Assembly (NCBI RefSeq): GCF_030913635.1
Contig: NZ_CP133188.1
Span: 2,666,001 to 2,730,000 of the forward strand
Origin: Sedimentibacter sp. MB35-C1
Lineage (GTDB): Bacteria; Bacillota; Clostridia; Tissierellales; Sedimentibacteraceae
DNA length: 64,000 nucleotides
Reading direction: 5' to 3'
The translations under genes were made by a program, and so were the position numbers. This document shows, in pieces, positions 1 to 8,402 of this stretch. Numbering within the stretch: position 1 is the first letter of the stretch; each line of letters opens with the position of its first letter. The notes beneath the pieces are model-generated. The model saw only the letters and a list, made by a program, of their open reading frames with translations. It ran no database searches and was not told the origin of the DNA.

Positions 1-60
1 GTAGAAAACTGCCCTTTAAAAATACTATCACTGGAAAAGGAAGACAAATCAGCCGCATAA
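1..60 (+). CDS. C-terminal end of an upstream gene (partial)
   Basis: The first 60 bases are one open frame of 19 codons followed by TAA, ending in the residues EKEDKSAA. A strong terminator starts six bases after the stop, which supports a real gene end. The rest lies outside the window, so no function can be given. Confidence 0.45.
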   Translation, partial: VENCPLKILSLEKEDKSAA

Positions 61-65
61 ACAAA

Positions 66-113
66 AATAATGAGCAAAAGCCGGACCTCCGGCTTCTGCT
101 CATTATTTTATTT
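66..113 (+). terminator. Rho-independent terminator
   Basis: Long hairpin with arms AATAATGAGCA and TGCTCATTATT around an inner GCCGG/CCGGC stem, then TTTATTT. It ends the upstream transcript and isolates mntP. Confidence 0.8.
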
Positions 114-126
114 ATAGCATAAATTC

Positions 127-155
127 TTGATATCAATTGCTTTTTTTGTTATAAT
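127..155 (+). promoter_or_regulatory. Sigma-A promoter of mntP
   Basis: TTGATA (127-132) and TATAAT (150-155) with a 17-base spacer. The leader to the ATG at 230 is about 65 bases and shows no yybP-ykoY manganese riboswitch fold that I can recognise. Confidence 0.75.
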
Positions 156-229
156 ACGTAATGTTACACTAAAATAATTTAAAAAGTCATGCTGTACTGC
201 ATGATTCTTTACATACTAAGGAGAAAATA

Positions 230-805
230 ATGGGTGTCCTTATGCTGTTTTTCACATCAATTGGATTATCAATGGATGCGTGTGCCGTATCAATATCTAA
301 CGGAATGTGCTTCAATAAATTCGAAAAAAAGCAGATTTTATTAACCGCATCTGCTTTTGGTTTCTTTCAGGCTTTCATGCCTATATTAGGGTACTTAGTA
401 GGATCAACCTTCAGCGAAGCTATTTCTTTTTTAGACCACTGGATTGCATTGATACTTTTGGGATTTATCGGAGGAAAAATGATTGTTGAAGCATTGAAAG
501 AACTTAAACACCCAGAAGCATGTCTAAACGTCGAAAAATTTTTAACCTTTAAAACATTATTGCTTCAGGCCATCGCAACTAGCATTGATGCTCTGGCAGT
601 AGGAATCGGATTCGCTGTAATAAAGGTTAATATTGTAAACGCTGCATTATGCATCGGCATTATCACATTTATAAGTTCAATAATAGGTTCAAATCTCGGC
701 AAAAAATTCGGAGAAATGTTTAAGCAGAAAGCTGAATTTTTAGGCGGCTCAATATTAATACTAATAGGGTTAAAGATCTTTATAGAGCATGTTTTTTTCA
801 GCTAA
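230..805 (+). CDS. mntP: MntP-type manganese efflux pump
   Basis: Small integral membrane protein of 191 residues with about six hydrophobic segments. The two internal repeats each carry the family signature: SMDACAVSISNG near residue 14 and SIDALAVGIGF near residue 117, each with a membrane-embedded Asp. Members of this family (formerly DUF204) export Mn(II) across the cytoplasmic membrane. The length fits the family. The ATG is preceded by AAGGAG at good spacing and by a strong sigma-A promoter. The gene is monocistronic between two hairpins. Related sporulation proteins of the YtaF group share the fold, so manganese specificity is inferred. Confidence 0.85.
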   Translation: MGVLMLFFTSIGLSMDACAVSISNGMCFNKFEKKQILLTASAFGFFQAFMPILGYLVGSTFSEAISFLDHWIALILLGFIGGKMIVEALKELKHPEACLNVEKFLTFKTLLLQAIATSIDALAVGIGFAVIKVNIVNAALCIGIITFISSIIGSNLGKKFGEMFKQKAEFLGGSILILIGLKIFIEHVFFS

Positions 806-828
806 GATTATTCTCCTAAAAAGGCCAC

Positions 829-856
829 AAAAAAATTAGGGGGAATGCCCCCTAAT
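829..856 (-). terminator. Terminator, strongest on the minus strand
   Basis: Nine-base stem ATTAGGGGG/CCCCCTAAT (835-843 and 848-856). On the minus strand it is followed by a run of T, so it probably ends the transcript of the Cys-rich gene at 1009-1608. It may also stop mntP transcription weakly. Confidence 0.65.
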
Positions 857-1008
857 CTATATTAACAAAATTACTTAATAAATCTTTAAAAAATATAATT
901 ATTTGACCGAACCTAAATTGTGTACTATTAAGGGGTCACTTCACTCCGTCTACAGAATCAACACCAAGAACTAGTTAATTTTAATTGGGCTTGTTTAGCA
1001 TTTTAACA

Positions 1009-1608
1009 TTAGTCACAATATCCTTGTGCAATAGCACTTAAATCAGGTTTAACAACTCTTAATGCATCAAAGTCTCCGTCAAAGTCAACGCCTTCTACTA
1101 CCATTTTATATTCACAGCAATCTGAGCAAGGTCTATCACAGAATGTTACTGTAAATGGTTGACTCATTTCTACTTCTAACTCATCAATATCATTCTCAAT
1201 TTCAAGTTCATACAAATATCTCCAACTTTGAATACATTGTTTATCACCATTACAAATTCTTATTAACTTAAATAGCAAATCAACTTCTATTTCGTGTTCA
1301 GAACCACAATCATCCTCAACTTCAAAGAAAATAAGACTTGAAAATTCAATTTTAACAATAGGTTTATTTAAGCAAGTAGTATCTACTATCAAGCGATCCA
1401 ATACAAATTTTTGATCATCTTCTACATCGCCATCATCAATTTCAAAAATTGCATCACTAGGCCTGATTCCACATTCTAAAATTGTGTCTCTCTTCTTTGG
1501 ACACTTTTTACAGCAGTCAAATTTATCTTTTTCATAGGAGTCAAAATTATCTTGTTCACAGCAGTCATTTTTATATTTTATATTAGGGTAATATCTTCTA
1601 TTTTCCAT
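1009..1608 (-). CDS. Cys-rich acidic protein, DUF4489-like
   Basis: Soluble 199-residue protein with a Cys-rich N-terminus (CCEQ, CCKKCPKK) and further Cys clusters near the C-terminus (CDRPCSDCCEY). It is strongly acidic and has no membrane segment. It resembles the DUF4489 proteins of Clostridia, whose function is unknown to me; the cysteines suggest metal binding or disulfide cross-linking, which is inference. The longest frame begins at 1623, but that ATG lies inside the Shine-Dalgarno ATGGAGG, so I place the start at the ATG at 1608 (MENRRYYP). The gene is monocistronic with a downstream hairpin at 829-856. Confidence 0.6.
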   Translation of the reverse strand: MENRRYYPNIKYKNDCCEQDNFDSYEKDKFDCCKKCPKKRDTILECGIRPSDAIFEIDDGDVEDDQKFVLDRLIVDTTCLNKPIVKIEFSSLIFFEVEDDCGSEHEIEVDLLFKLIRICNGDKQCIQSWRYLYELEIENDIDELEVEMSQPFTVTFCDRPCSDCCEYKMVVEGVDFDGDFDALRVVKPDLSAIAQGYCD

Positions 1609-1761
1609 AAAGTTTTCCTCCATTTAGATTATGAGATTGTCTCATGTTTTATAGTATGAAGCTTATCCAATTCTGTTCATGAAAAATAATAAAAATTAAA
1701 AATAAATGTCCCTTATAAACTTTAGGGAGTAGGTGCTCAATAACAATGCGTATTGTAGAAT

Positions 1762-1924
1762 AAAAGGCCCTTTGATATAATCGTTACGTCAAAAGGTCTT
1801 GTAGTTATTATTCAGTTTCAGGGCTGTTGGTACAAGCACTTGGCAGACACTCTGACCAAGTGCTATTACTACAAGCCAGATATGTAATCCATGCAACTGC
1901 TAAAAATAACAAAAAGTATGCCCA
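1762..1924 (-). pseudogene. Possible small membrane ORF remnant with its own hairpin
   Basis: This fills the 400-base gap between the Cys-rich gene and the GntR gene. Minus-strand bases 1924-1808 are open for 38 codons: a hydrophobic stretch (AYFLLFLAVAWITYLAC) and a short Cys/Ser-rich tail ending SPETE and TAA. A TAG stands directly upstream (1927-1925) and there is no good start codon, only an internal TTG. A hairpin at 1762-1800 followed by TTTTATT on the minus strand could be its terminator. I read it as a truncated small gene; it may be chance. Confidence 0.3.
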
Positions 1925-1950
1925 CTAATTGAGCGTGCAACGTTAATAGC

Positions 1951-1974
1951 AAAACCCGCATTTCAGCGGGTTTT
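1951..1974. terminator. Bidirectional terminator downstream of the GntR gene
   Basis: Stem AAAACCCGC/GCGGGTTTT with a six-base loop. T runs flank it on both strands. It lies about 40 bases past the stop of the regulator at 2014. Confidence 0.75.
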
Positions 1975-2013
1975 CATATTGTATCAAATAGTTTTTACTA
2001 TATAACAAATTTT

Positions 2014-2694
2014 TCAATCTCTTGACAGTCCAAAATTATCCATAGCCCTGATAATATGAAGCTTCATCGCTATTCTGGCTCCGTCTGCATCTCTTTTTTT
2101 TAAATGATCCATTATTACTCTATGATCTACTAAAGTATCATCATTTGCTTTACATTTTTCTTTGGAAAGAATCACACCTTTGTATATACCCTGATTAATT
2201 ATAGGCATAAGCCTGTTGATAAAATCATTGTGTGTTGACTTAGCAATACTATTATGAAACAACTGTTCCTCTTCTGTTCTATCTTCACCATTTCGAATTT
2301 TATTTTCGATCAACTCTCCATGATAAAGAATTTTTTCGATTTCCTTGTCTGATGCTCTCTTAGCCGCATAGTAAACTATTTCAGGTTCTATAATCAGCCG
2401 TATCTCCATTAAATCTTTTAAGCCGATCATTGCAGTCATAGAATCGTCCAAACAAAAATCATCTCTCAGATTCTGCATCGGCACTACATATGTCCCCTTG
2501 CCTCTTTTTATTTCAAGAATATTGTGCGTAATTAAAATTCTTATTGCTTCTCTTAGAGTTGTTCTGCTAATTTTGAGTTCTGCAGAAAGATCATTTTCAT
2601 TAGGCAATTTATCACCGGGTAAGTATTTTTTCTTCACAGTTATCATATTTAATATATCTTCAGCAGCTTGTTCTGATAATCTTTTGCTATGCAA
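2014..2694 (-). CDS. GntR-family regulator, FadR/FCD subfamily
   Basis: About 226 residues: an N-terminal winged helix-turn-helix (LPNENDLSAELKISRTTLREA, split as LPNENDLSAEL and KISRTTLREA; then a wing with KRGKGTYV), and an all-helical C-terminal FCD ligand-binding domain with EIRLIIEP and conserved His residues. Such proteins bind small acids and usually control the neighbouring gene. The longest frame starts at a GTG (2715), but AGGAGG lies just after it; the TTG at 2694 is ten bases from that site and is the likelier start. It is divergent from ilvD, and a palindrome overlaps the ilvD -10 region. Control of ilvD and of itself is inference. Confidence 0.8.
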   Translation of the reverse strand: MHSKRLSEQAAEDILNMITVKKKYLPGDKLPNENDLSAELKISRTTLREAIRILITHNILEIKRGKGTYVVPMQNLRDDFCLDDSMTAMIGLKDLMEIRLIIEPEIVYYAAKRASDKEIEKILYHGELIENKIRNGEDRTEEEQLFHNSIAKSTHNDFINRLMPIINQGIYKGVILSKEKCKANDDTLVDHRVIMDHLKKRDADGARIAMKLHIIRAMDNFGLSRD

Positions 2695-2832
2695 TGTAAT
2701 CCTACCTCCTAACACTTAACTGATATCATCATAACCTTTTTTATGAAATTTTACAAATTATTAATATTATTTTTATGTTTTTGTCAATATGCAAAATATA
2801 AAATTAGCATGCATAAAGAACATGATTTATCA

Positions 2833-2864
2833 TTGACATAATACAACGCTTATGGTAATATTAC
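2833..2864 (+). promoter_or_regulatory. ilvD promoter with overlapping palindromic operator
   Basis: TTGACA (2833-2838), 17-base spacer, TAATAT (2856-2861). The perfect palindrome GTAATATTAC (2855-2864) covers the -10 box, and its GT...AC ends resemble the half-sites of GntR-family operators. A repressor bound here would block the polymerase. The divergent GntR gene is the obvious candidate, unproven. Confidence 0.65.
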
Positions 2865-2898
2865 GTCAATAAATTTGAATTGATTTTAGGAGGATTCT

Positions 2899-4572
2899 AT
2901 GAGAAGTGATCAAGTCACCAAGGGAGTTCAGCAGGCTCCTCACCGCTCCCTTTTTAACGCCTTAGGTATTACAAAGGAAGAAATGAACAAACCTCTAATA
3001 GGAATAGTAAGCTCATATAATGAAATAGTTCCCGGACACATGAATTTGGATAAAATTGTTGAAGCCGTTAAAATGGGAGTCGCTATGGCAGGCGGTACCC
3101 CCATCGTGTTTCCTGCTATAGCAGTATGCGACGGGATTGCAATGGGACATGAAGGAATGAAATATTCCCTGGTTACAAGGGATTTAGTTGCAGATTCAAC
3201 AGAAGCAATGGCTATGGCTCATTGTTTTGACGGACTTGTTATGGTACCAAACTGCGATAAAAATGTACCAGGGTTGTTAATGGCTGCGGCAAGGATTAAT
3301 ATCCCTACAATATTTGTAAGCGGCGGAGCAATGCTTGCAGGAAGAATTAGGGACAAAAAGACAAGCCTTTCAAGCTTGTTTGAGACCGTTGGAGCATACA
3401 ATGCAGGTAAAATTACACTTGCTGAAGTCGAAGAATATGAAAACAAAGCATGTCCTACTTGCGGTTCATGTTCAGGTATGTTTACTGCAAACAGCATGAA
3501 CTGCCTTACTGAAGCATTAGGAATGGGGCTTAAGGGAAATGGAACAATTCCAGCTGTTTATTCAGAAAGAATCAGACTTGCAAAACATGCAGGAATGAAA
3601 ATAATGGAGCTTTTGGAAAAGGACATAAAACCAAAAGACATTATGACAAAAGAAGCATTCATGAACGCTTTGGCTGTAGATATGGCTTTAGGTTGCAGCA
3701 CAAACAGCATACTGCATCTTCCAGCCATTGCATATGAGGCAGGAGTTGAATTAAATCCGGATATTGCAAACGAAGTAAGTGCAAAAACTCCAAATTTATG
3801 CCACCTTGCGCCGGCAGGAAACACTTATATTGAAGACCTTAACGAAGCAGGCGGAGTCTACGCCGTAATGAATGAACTAAATAAAAATGGACTTCTCAAT
3901 ACAAACTTAATAACATGCTCCGGAAAAACCGTAGGAGAAAACATTGAAGGCTGTATTAACCTAAATCATGATGTAATCAGACCGATTGAAAATCCTTATA
4001 GCAAAACTGGCGGAATAGCAGTTCTTAAGGGGAATCTTGCTCCGGATACATGCGTAGTTAAGCGCTCCGCCGTCGCACCTGAAATGCTGGTTCACGAAGG
4101 ACCCGCAAGAGTATTTGACTGCGAAGAAGATGCTATAAATGCAATTAATACAGGCAAAATAGTGGCAGGAGACGTTGTTGTTATTCGCTACGAAGGCCCT
4201 AAAGGAGGCCCCGGCATGAGAGAAATGCTTAACCCTACTTCAGCAATAGTCGGAAGAGGACTTGGTAACAGCGTTGCCCTCATCACAGACGGGCGATTTT
4301 CCGGTGCTACAAGAGGCGCATCAATAGGACACGTATCACCTGAGGCAGCTGTTGGCGGAAATATTGCCCTCGTTGAAGAAGGAGACATAATTAAAATAGA
4401 TATAACTAAAAATAAAATAGATTTTATAGTATCAGATGAAGAGCTTGAAAAAAGAAGAGCAAAGTGGCAGCCGAGAGAGCCAAAAATTACAAAAGGCTAC
4501 CTTGCAAGATACAGAGCATTAGTCACATCAGGTAACAGAGGAGCAATCCTTGAAGTTCCAAAATTCAAATAA
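2899..4572 (+). CDS. ilvD: Dihydroxy-acid dehydratase
   Basis: Full-length 557-residue IlvD/Edd-family enzyme that dehydrates 2,3-dihydroxy-isovalerate and 2,3-dihydroxy-3-methylvalerate, the third common step of valine and isoleucine synthesis. The Fe-S ligand motifs are present: NCDKNVPG near residue 118 and [17 protein letters not shown] near residue 185. The C-terminal signature [20 protein letters not shown] is intact. The ATG has the Shine-Dalgarno AGGAGG. It stands alone, with no other ilv gene beside it; leuACDB lies 10 kb away. A T-box is absent, unlike the leu operon, so control probably differs. Confidence 0.95.
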   Translation: MRSDQVTKGVQQAPHRSLFNALGITKEEMNKPLIGIVSSYNEIVPGHMNLDKIVEAVKMGVAMAGGTPIVFPAIAVCDGIAMGHEGMKYSLVTRDLVADSTEAMAMAHCFDGLVMVPNCDKNVPGLLMAAARINIPTIFVSGGAMLAGRIRDKKTSLSSLFETVGAYNAGKITLAEVEEYENKACPTCGSCSGMFTANSMNCLTEALGMGLKGNGTIPAVYSERIRLAKHAGMKIMELLEKDIKPKDIMTKEAFMNALAVDMALGCSTNSILHLPAIAYEAGVELNPDIANEVSAKTPNLCHLAPAGNTYIEDLNEAGGVYAVMNELNKNGLLNTNLITCSGKTVGENIEGCINLNHDVIRPIENPYSKTGGIAVLKGNLAPDTCVVKRSAVAPEMLVHEGPARVFDCEEDAINAINTGKIVAGDVVVIRYEGPKGGPGMREMLNPTSAIVGRGLGNSVALITDGRFSGATRGASIGHVSPEAAVGGNIALVEEGDIIKIDITKNKIDFIVSDEELEKRRAKWQPREPKITKGYLARYRALVTSGNRGAILEVPKFK

Positions 4573-4587
4573 ATAGAAAATAAAATG

Positions 4588-4631
4588 CCGGAATTGTCAT
4601 GACGAAAATATTATGTTATTGATAATTCCGG
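4588..4631 (+). terminator. Probable ilvD terminator
   Basis: Arms CCGGAATTGTCA and TGATAATTCCGG, 16 bases after the ilvD stop, followed by TAAAATTT rather than a clean T run. Confidence 0.5.
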
Positions 4632-4747
4632 TAAAATTTAATGTAAGCTATATAATGACAAGTGAAAACAGACAAATAGAATAGCATAATACCACACATT
4701 TAATCTTTTACATATTTTTAACACTAATTTTTCTAGTATATAGAAAT

Positions 4748-4771
4748 AAATCGGATCGTATAATCCGATTT
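4748..4771 (-). terminator. Probable yebC terminator
   Basis: AAATCGGAT/ATCCGATTT hairpin followed on the minus strand by TATTTCTATAT, about 50 bases past the stop of yebC. Confidence 0.5.
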
Positions 4772-4823
4772 ATGACAGTCCTGCAATTTTGAGGTTTTTC
4801 ATATTTAAATTATTGCATTATTT

Positions 4824-5570
4824 TTATTCTTCTTCCTCTTCTTCAGGCTCATCCCAGTTGTGGTAAACTTCCTGAACGTCGTCACAATCTTCCAGGGCTT
4901 CTATAAGTCTTTCAAGATATTTTACATTTTCTTCGTCTGTTACCTTTACGGTAGTTGACGGAATATACATTACATCTCCCTTTATGTTGCTGTATCCTGC
5001 TTCTTTTAACCCGTTTAAAACGCTTATAAAATCTTCGGGAGCTGTGGTAATTTCATAGCTGTCATCTTCTGTTTCAAAATCTTCCGCTCCTACATCCAAA
5101 GCGGCCATCATAAGAGCTTCTTCGTCTATGCTGTCACTTAGATCTATTGAAATGACTCCTTTTCTGCTGAACAGATAACCTACGCATCCGGTTGTACCTA
5201 AATTTCCGTTGTTTTTTGTAAAGTAATGTCTTACGTCTGCTGCTGTTCTGTTCTTATTGTCAGTTAAGCATTGAACCATAAATGCCGTTCCGCTTGGTCC
5301 GTAACCTTCATAAGTAATTGTTTCAAAATTATCACCCGAAGATGCCGCCATTCCTGTCTTTATTGCTCTGTCAATATTGTCATTTGGCATGTTCTGTGCT
5401 TTGGCTTTTTCTATCGCTGTAGCCAGAGATGAATTGTAACTTGGATCTGGGCCACCCTCTTTGACAGCAACAGTAATGTATCTGGCTAATTTAGTAAAAA
5501 TCTTTCCTCTTTGTGCGTCTGCTTTCCCTTTTTTATTTTTTATGGTCTTCCATTTAGAATGTCCTGACAT
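4824..5570 (-). CDS. YebC/TACO1-family protein
   Basis: 248 residues, normal for the family, opening with the near-invariant MSGHSKWKTIKNKKGKAD. The three-domain YebC fold is suggested by SYNSSLATAIEKAKAQNMPN and GYGPSGTAFMVQC. Members were long annotated as transcription regulators; more recent work links some of them to translation, including relief of stalling at proline stretches, so the role here is not fixed. The C-terminus is an acidic run of Glu. The ATG follows AGGAGGAAAT. It is separated by about 75 bases from the YigZ gene upstream and may share its transcript. Confidence 0.9.
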   Translation of the reverse strand: MSGHSKWKTIKNKKGKADAQRGKIFTKLARYITVAVKEGGPDPSYNSSLATAIEKAKAQNMPNDNIDRAIKTGMAASSGDNFETITYEGYGPSGTAFMVQCLTDNKNRTAADVRHYFTKNNGNLGTTGCVGYLFSRKGVISIDLSDSIDEEALMMAALDVGAEDFETEDDSYEITTAPEDFISVLNGLKEAGYSNIKGDVMYIPSTTVKVTDEENVKYLERLIEALEDCDDVQEVYHNWDEPEEEEEE

Positions 5571-5643
5571 ATTTCCTCCTTAAATAGTTCCAATTATTTT
5601 AACGAGATATTCTATCATATTGTTTATTATAATACAAATATTT

Positions 5644-6288
5644 TTATTCTATTATTCTTCCGCCTTTAACGGAATAATATGACGCCTGTCCGATATTTAT
5701 TTCTGTACGGCCAGAAGTTATTTCGTTAATCATATCTTCAATCCTATCTGTTTCATCATCTTTAACAATAAGTTTGATTTTAACATGATCAGAATAAATT
5801 TTATCTTTTACTATAAAATTATTCTTCAGAAGCTCATTTTCAACTTTACCTAACAGCGTATAATCCAGGTTAAAGGATACATTATAGTATAAGTTTTTGT
5901 CAACAATCAACCCATTATCAAGCCCAGCTTTGCATGCCCTTGTATATGCTCTGACAAGACCTCCCGTGCCTAATAGTACACCTCCGAAATACCTTGTTAC
6001 GACTACTGCTGCATTTATTATGTTTTCCTGGTTTATAACATTTAATATAGGCATACCTGCAGTTCCCGACGGTTCTCCGTCATCTGAATATCTTTGGATA
6101 TTTTTGTTTTCACCAATGACATATGCATAACAATTATGAGACGCATCCTTAAATTCTTTTTTGATGCTTTCAATAAATTCTACAGCCTGTTCTTCGTTTT
6201 CAACCGGAAGTGCTGTGCCTATGAATCTTGACTTATTAATAATTATTTCATCTCTTCCATATTTGTGGACTGACTTGTAATTACTCAT
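5644..6288 (-). CDS. YigZ/IMPACT-family protein
   Basis: About 214 residues. The N-terminal domain carries the IMPACT signature DASHNCYAYVIG, YSDDGEPSGTAG and VVVTRYFGG, with a ferredoxin-like C-terminal domain. Eukaryotic IMPACT proteins act on Gcn2 signalling; the bacterial role is unclear. The open frame starts with a GTG at 6297 that overlaps the Shine-Dalgarno AGGTG, so the ATG at 6288 is preferred; it overlaps the hflX stop by eight bases, indicating translational coupling. Confidence 0.85.
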   Translation of the reverse strand: MSNYKSVHKYGRDEIIINKSRFIGTALPVENEEQAVEFIESIKKEFKDASHNCYAYVIGENKNIQRYSDDGEPSGTAGMPILNVINQENIINAAVVVTRYFGGVLLGTGGLVRAYTRACKAGLDNGLIVDKNLYYNVSFNLDYTLLGKVENELLKNNFIVKDKIYSDHVKIKLIVKDDETDRIEDMINEITSGRTEINIGQASYYSVKGGRIIE

Positions 6289-7558
6289 TTTTTTCACCTG
6301 TTATATAATTATTGTACTGCTGTTTCTCATTTTCATATAAAATAGCAGTAAGCTTCACGCCTTCACCGTCAAACTCGACATCTTCAGTATACCTGTTTTC
6401 ATACAGCCAATAATAATCTTTAATGTTCTTATTGGGGATTTTTAGTGAATATTCATTTTTTTCTCCATTTATTCTATAATCAACGGTTTCCAAAAGCAAA
6501 TTAATGTTGTGCTTGTTCTTGGCTGAAATATAAATGATATCACTTGTTGATAGCGCTGTTACCTTATCATTCATTATTTTATCTACCTTATTGTAAACAG
6601 TCAAAACGGGTATATCCTTATCGATTATTTTTTCTATGAGCTTTGTGGTTGTTTCCCTGTGCTGCTGCAAATTTTCGTCGTTTACGTCAATTAAATGAAT
6701 TATCAAATCCGCATATTTTATCTCTTCCAGAGTTCCTTTAAATGCTTCAATTATTTGAGTCGGCAGCCTCTTAATGAACCCGACGGTATCAGAAAATATA
6801 GCTTTCCTCCCTCCAGGCAGCCTTACCCTTCTAAGCTCCGTATCAAGAGTTGCAAAAAGCATATCCTGTGCAAATACCCTTTTGTTTTCTGCCTCTTCCT
6901 CGCTGTACTCACTTTCAATCAATGAGTTAAGTAGTGTAGATTTACCTGCATTTGTATATCCTACTATGGAAATTACAGGAACCTGATCCTTCATTCTTTT
7001 TTTTCGTTTTGTTTCTCTTACTTTTCCCAAGTTATTCAATGCACTTTGAATATCACTTATTTTTTCTTTTATTCTTCTTCTATCTAGCTCCAGCTTCTGT
7101 TCTCCTGGTCCTCTGGTACCAATTCCTCCTCCCAGTCTTGAGAGATTTTTATTAAGTCCAACAAGCCTTGGCAAGCTGTATTTCAGCTGTGCAAGCTCTA
7201 CTTGAAGCTGCCCTTCCTTTGTAAGTGCTCTTTTAGCAAATATATCAAGTATAAGATTTGTTCTATCAACTACCTTTGCATCGACAGCTTCTTCTATGTT
7301 TCTTATTTGAGACCCGCTTAATTCATCATTAAACACAAGTGTATCTATTTCAAGTTCCTTAACGTAGGAATAAATTTCTTCTATTTTTCCCTGTCCTACA
7401 TAAAACCTGTTGTCTATGCTCTGTCTGTTTTGGACGATACTTGATATAACGATGCCATCTGCAGCTTCAACAAGCAGCTCAAGCTCCTCCATGTCATTTT
7501 GTTCTTCCTCATTTGACAGCTGTACTGCTATCAAAAGACATCTTTCCTTCTCTTTCAT
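6281..7558 (-). CDS. hflX: GTPase HflX
   Basis: 425 residues. An N-terminal nucleotide-binding domain of about 180 residues ends in the HflX signature GTRGPGE (147-153) and a coiled linker. The G domain has G1 GYTNAGKST (200-208), G3 DTVGF and G4 NKVD. HflX binds the 50S subunit and splits stalled ribosomes after stress. The ATG follows GGAGGGTAC. It is the first gene of a short minus-strand group with the YigZ gene and perhaps yebC. Confidence 0.93.
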   Translation of the reverse strand: MKEKERCLLIAVQLSNEEEQNDMEELELLVEAADGIVISSIVQNRQSIDNRFYVGQGKIEEIYSYVKELEIDTLVFNDELSGSQIRNIEEAVDAKVVDRTNLILDIFAKRALTKEGQLQVELAQLKYSLPRLVGLNKNLSRLGGGIGTRGPGEQKLELDRRRIKEKISDIQSALNNLGKVRETKRKKRMKDQVPVISIVGYTNAGKSTLLNSLIESEYSEEEAENKRVFAQDMLFATLDTELRRVRLPGGRKAIFSDTVGFIKRLPTQIIEAFKGTLEEIKYADLIIHLIDVNDENLQQHRETTTKLIEKIIDKDIPVLTVYNKVDKIMNDKVTALSTSDIIYISAKNKHNINLLLETVDYRINGEKNEYSLKIPNKNIKDYYWLYENRYTEDVEFDGEGVKLTAILYENEKQQYNNYITGEKNE

Positions 7559-7653
7559 GTACCCTCCGAATTAGTTAAATATTGTCTTTTGTATTTTATC
7601 ACAAATATAATAAATATGTACATATTTATTGCATTTTAACTATAATTTTCGGA

Positions 7654-8298
7654 CTATTTTTGCCTAAGCTCTATGAGCGAAGGAAAATTCATATAAGATT
7701 CCGGGACTTCACCAACTATTACTATTTCAGCCATAAGCACATTATTTTTTACTGATGTGCTGCTTGTAGTTACCGGACTGACCACTCTAATATCAACATC
7801 AACTGTTATGTATATCTTATATCTTGTCTGATTGATTCCTGATTCTTCAAATTCAGTAATGAAATCAACCAAAACGCTTCCGTGGTGATATATTGTAAAT
7901 TTAAGATCAGGCCCTCTCCCAGCCAAAAGTTGACTATCCAATGCCGTAAACAAAGGTATGGAAAATTCCTGTTTTTCTAACTCTGTTATCTTTTGCTGGA
8001 CATTTTTTGCTATATTGTTGGAAATAATGTTCATGGTCATAGCGTCGGTTCGTATCATGTTAATTTTGCCTTCACTGTCATAACTTGGCATGAGAATTTG
8101 ATCTTTTATAGAATCTTTATTTAATTCCCTTCTGACTATTTCATTAATTGCTTTTGTAGCTATAATCTTTGCCTGAACATCACAAATTTCAGCTAATGTC
8201 GGCCTTATATTTGCTTCAACATAGTAGTACGTAATCACGGAAAATATTAAAATTATAGGTAGTACAAGCTTTATTACGCTGTCTTTATATTTTTTCAA
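7654..8298 (-). CDS. yunB: Sporulation protein YunB
   Basis: 214 residues with one N-terminal membrane segment (residues 10-26) and an extracytoplasmic domain containing NEIVRRELN, PSYDSEGKI and VSPVTTSS. This matches the YunB family, known from the mother-cell sporulation regulon of Bacillus; biochemical function is unknown. The start is a TTG directly after an in-frame TAG; a GAAAGGG site lies about 14 bases upstream, so spacing is a little long. It is divergent from the penicillin-binding protein gene. Confidence 0.8.
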   Translation of the reverse strand: MKKYKDSVIKLVLPIILIFSVITYYYVEANIRPTLAEICDVQAKIIATKAINEIVRRELNKDSIKDQILMPSYDSEGKINMIRTDAMTMNIISNNIAKNVQQKITELEKQEFSIPLFTALDSQLLAGRGPDLKFTIYHHGSVLVDFITEFEESGINQTRYKIYITVDVDIRVVSPVTTSSTSVKNNVLMAEIVIVGEVPESYMNFPSLIELRQK

Positions 8299-8402
8299 CT
8301 ATTGATTTCACACCCTTTCTATTATATAATATGTAAGAACTTAAAATCTTTGACAACATTAGATACTACTGATTATTTCTTTAAGTTCTAACGGAGGTTA
8401 AT

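Noticed and set aside
126-229. Manganese (yybP-ykoY) riboswitch upstream of mntP
   Set aside because: The leader is only about 65 bases and lacks the conserved loops.
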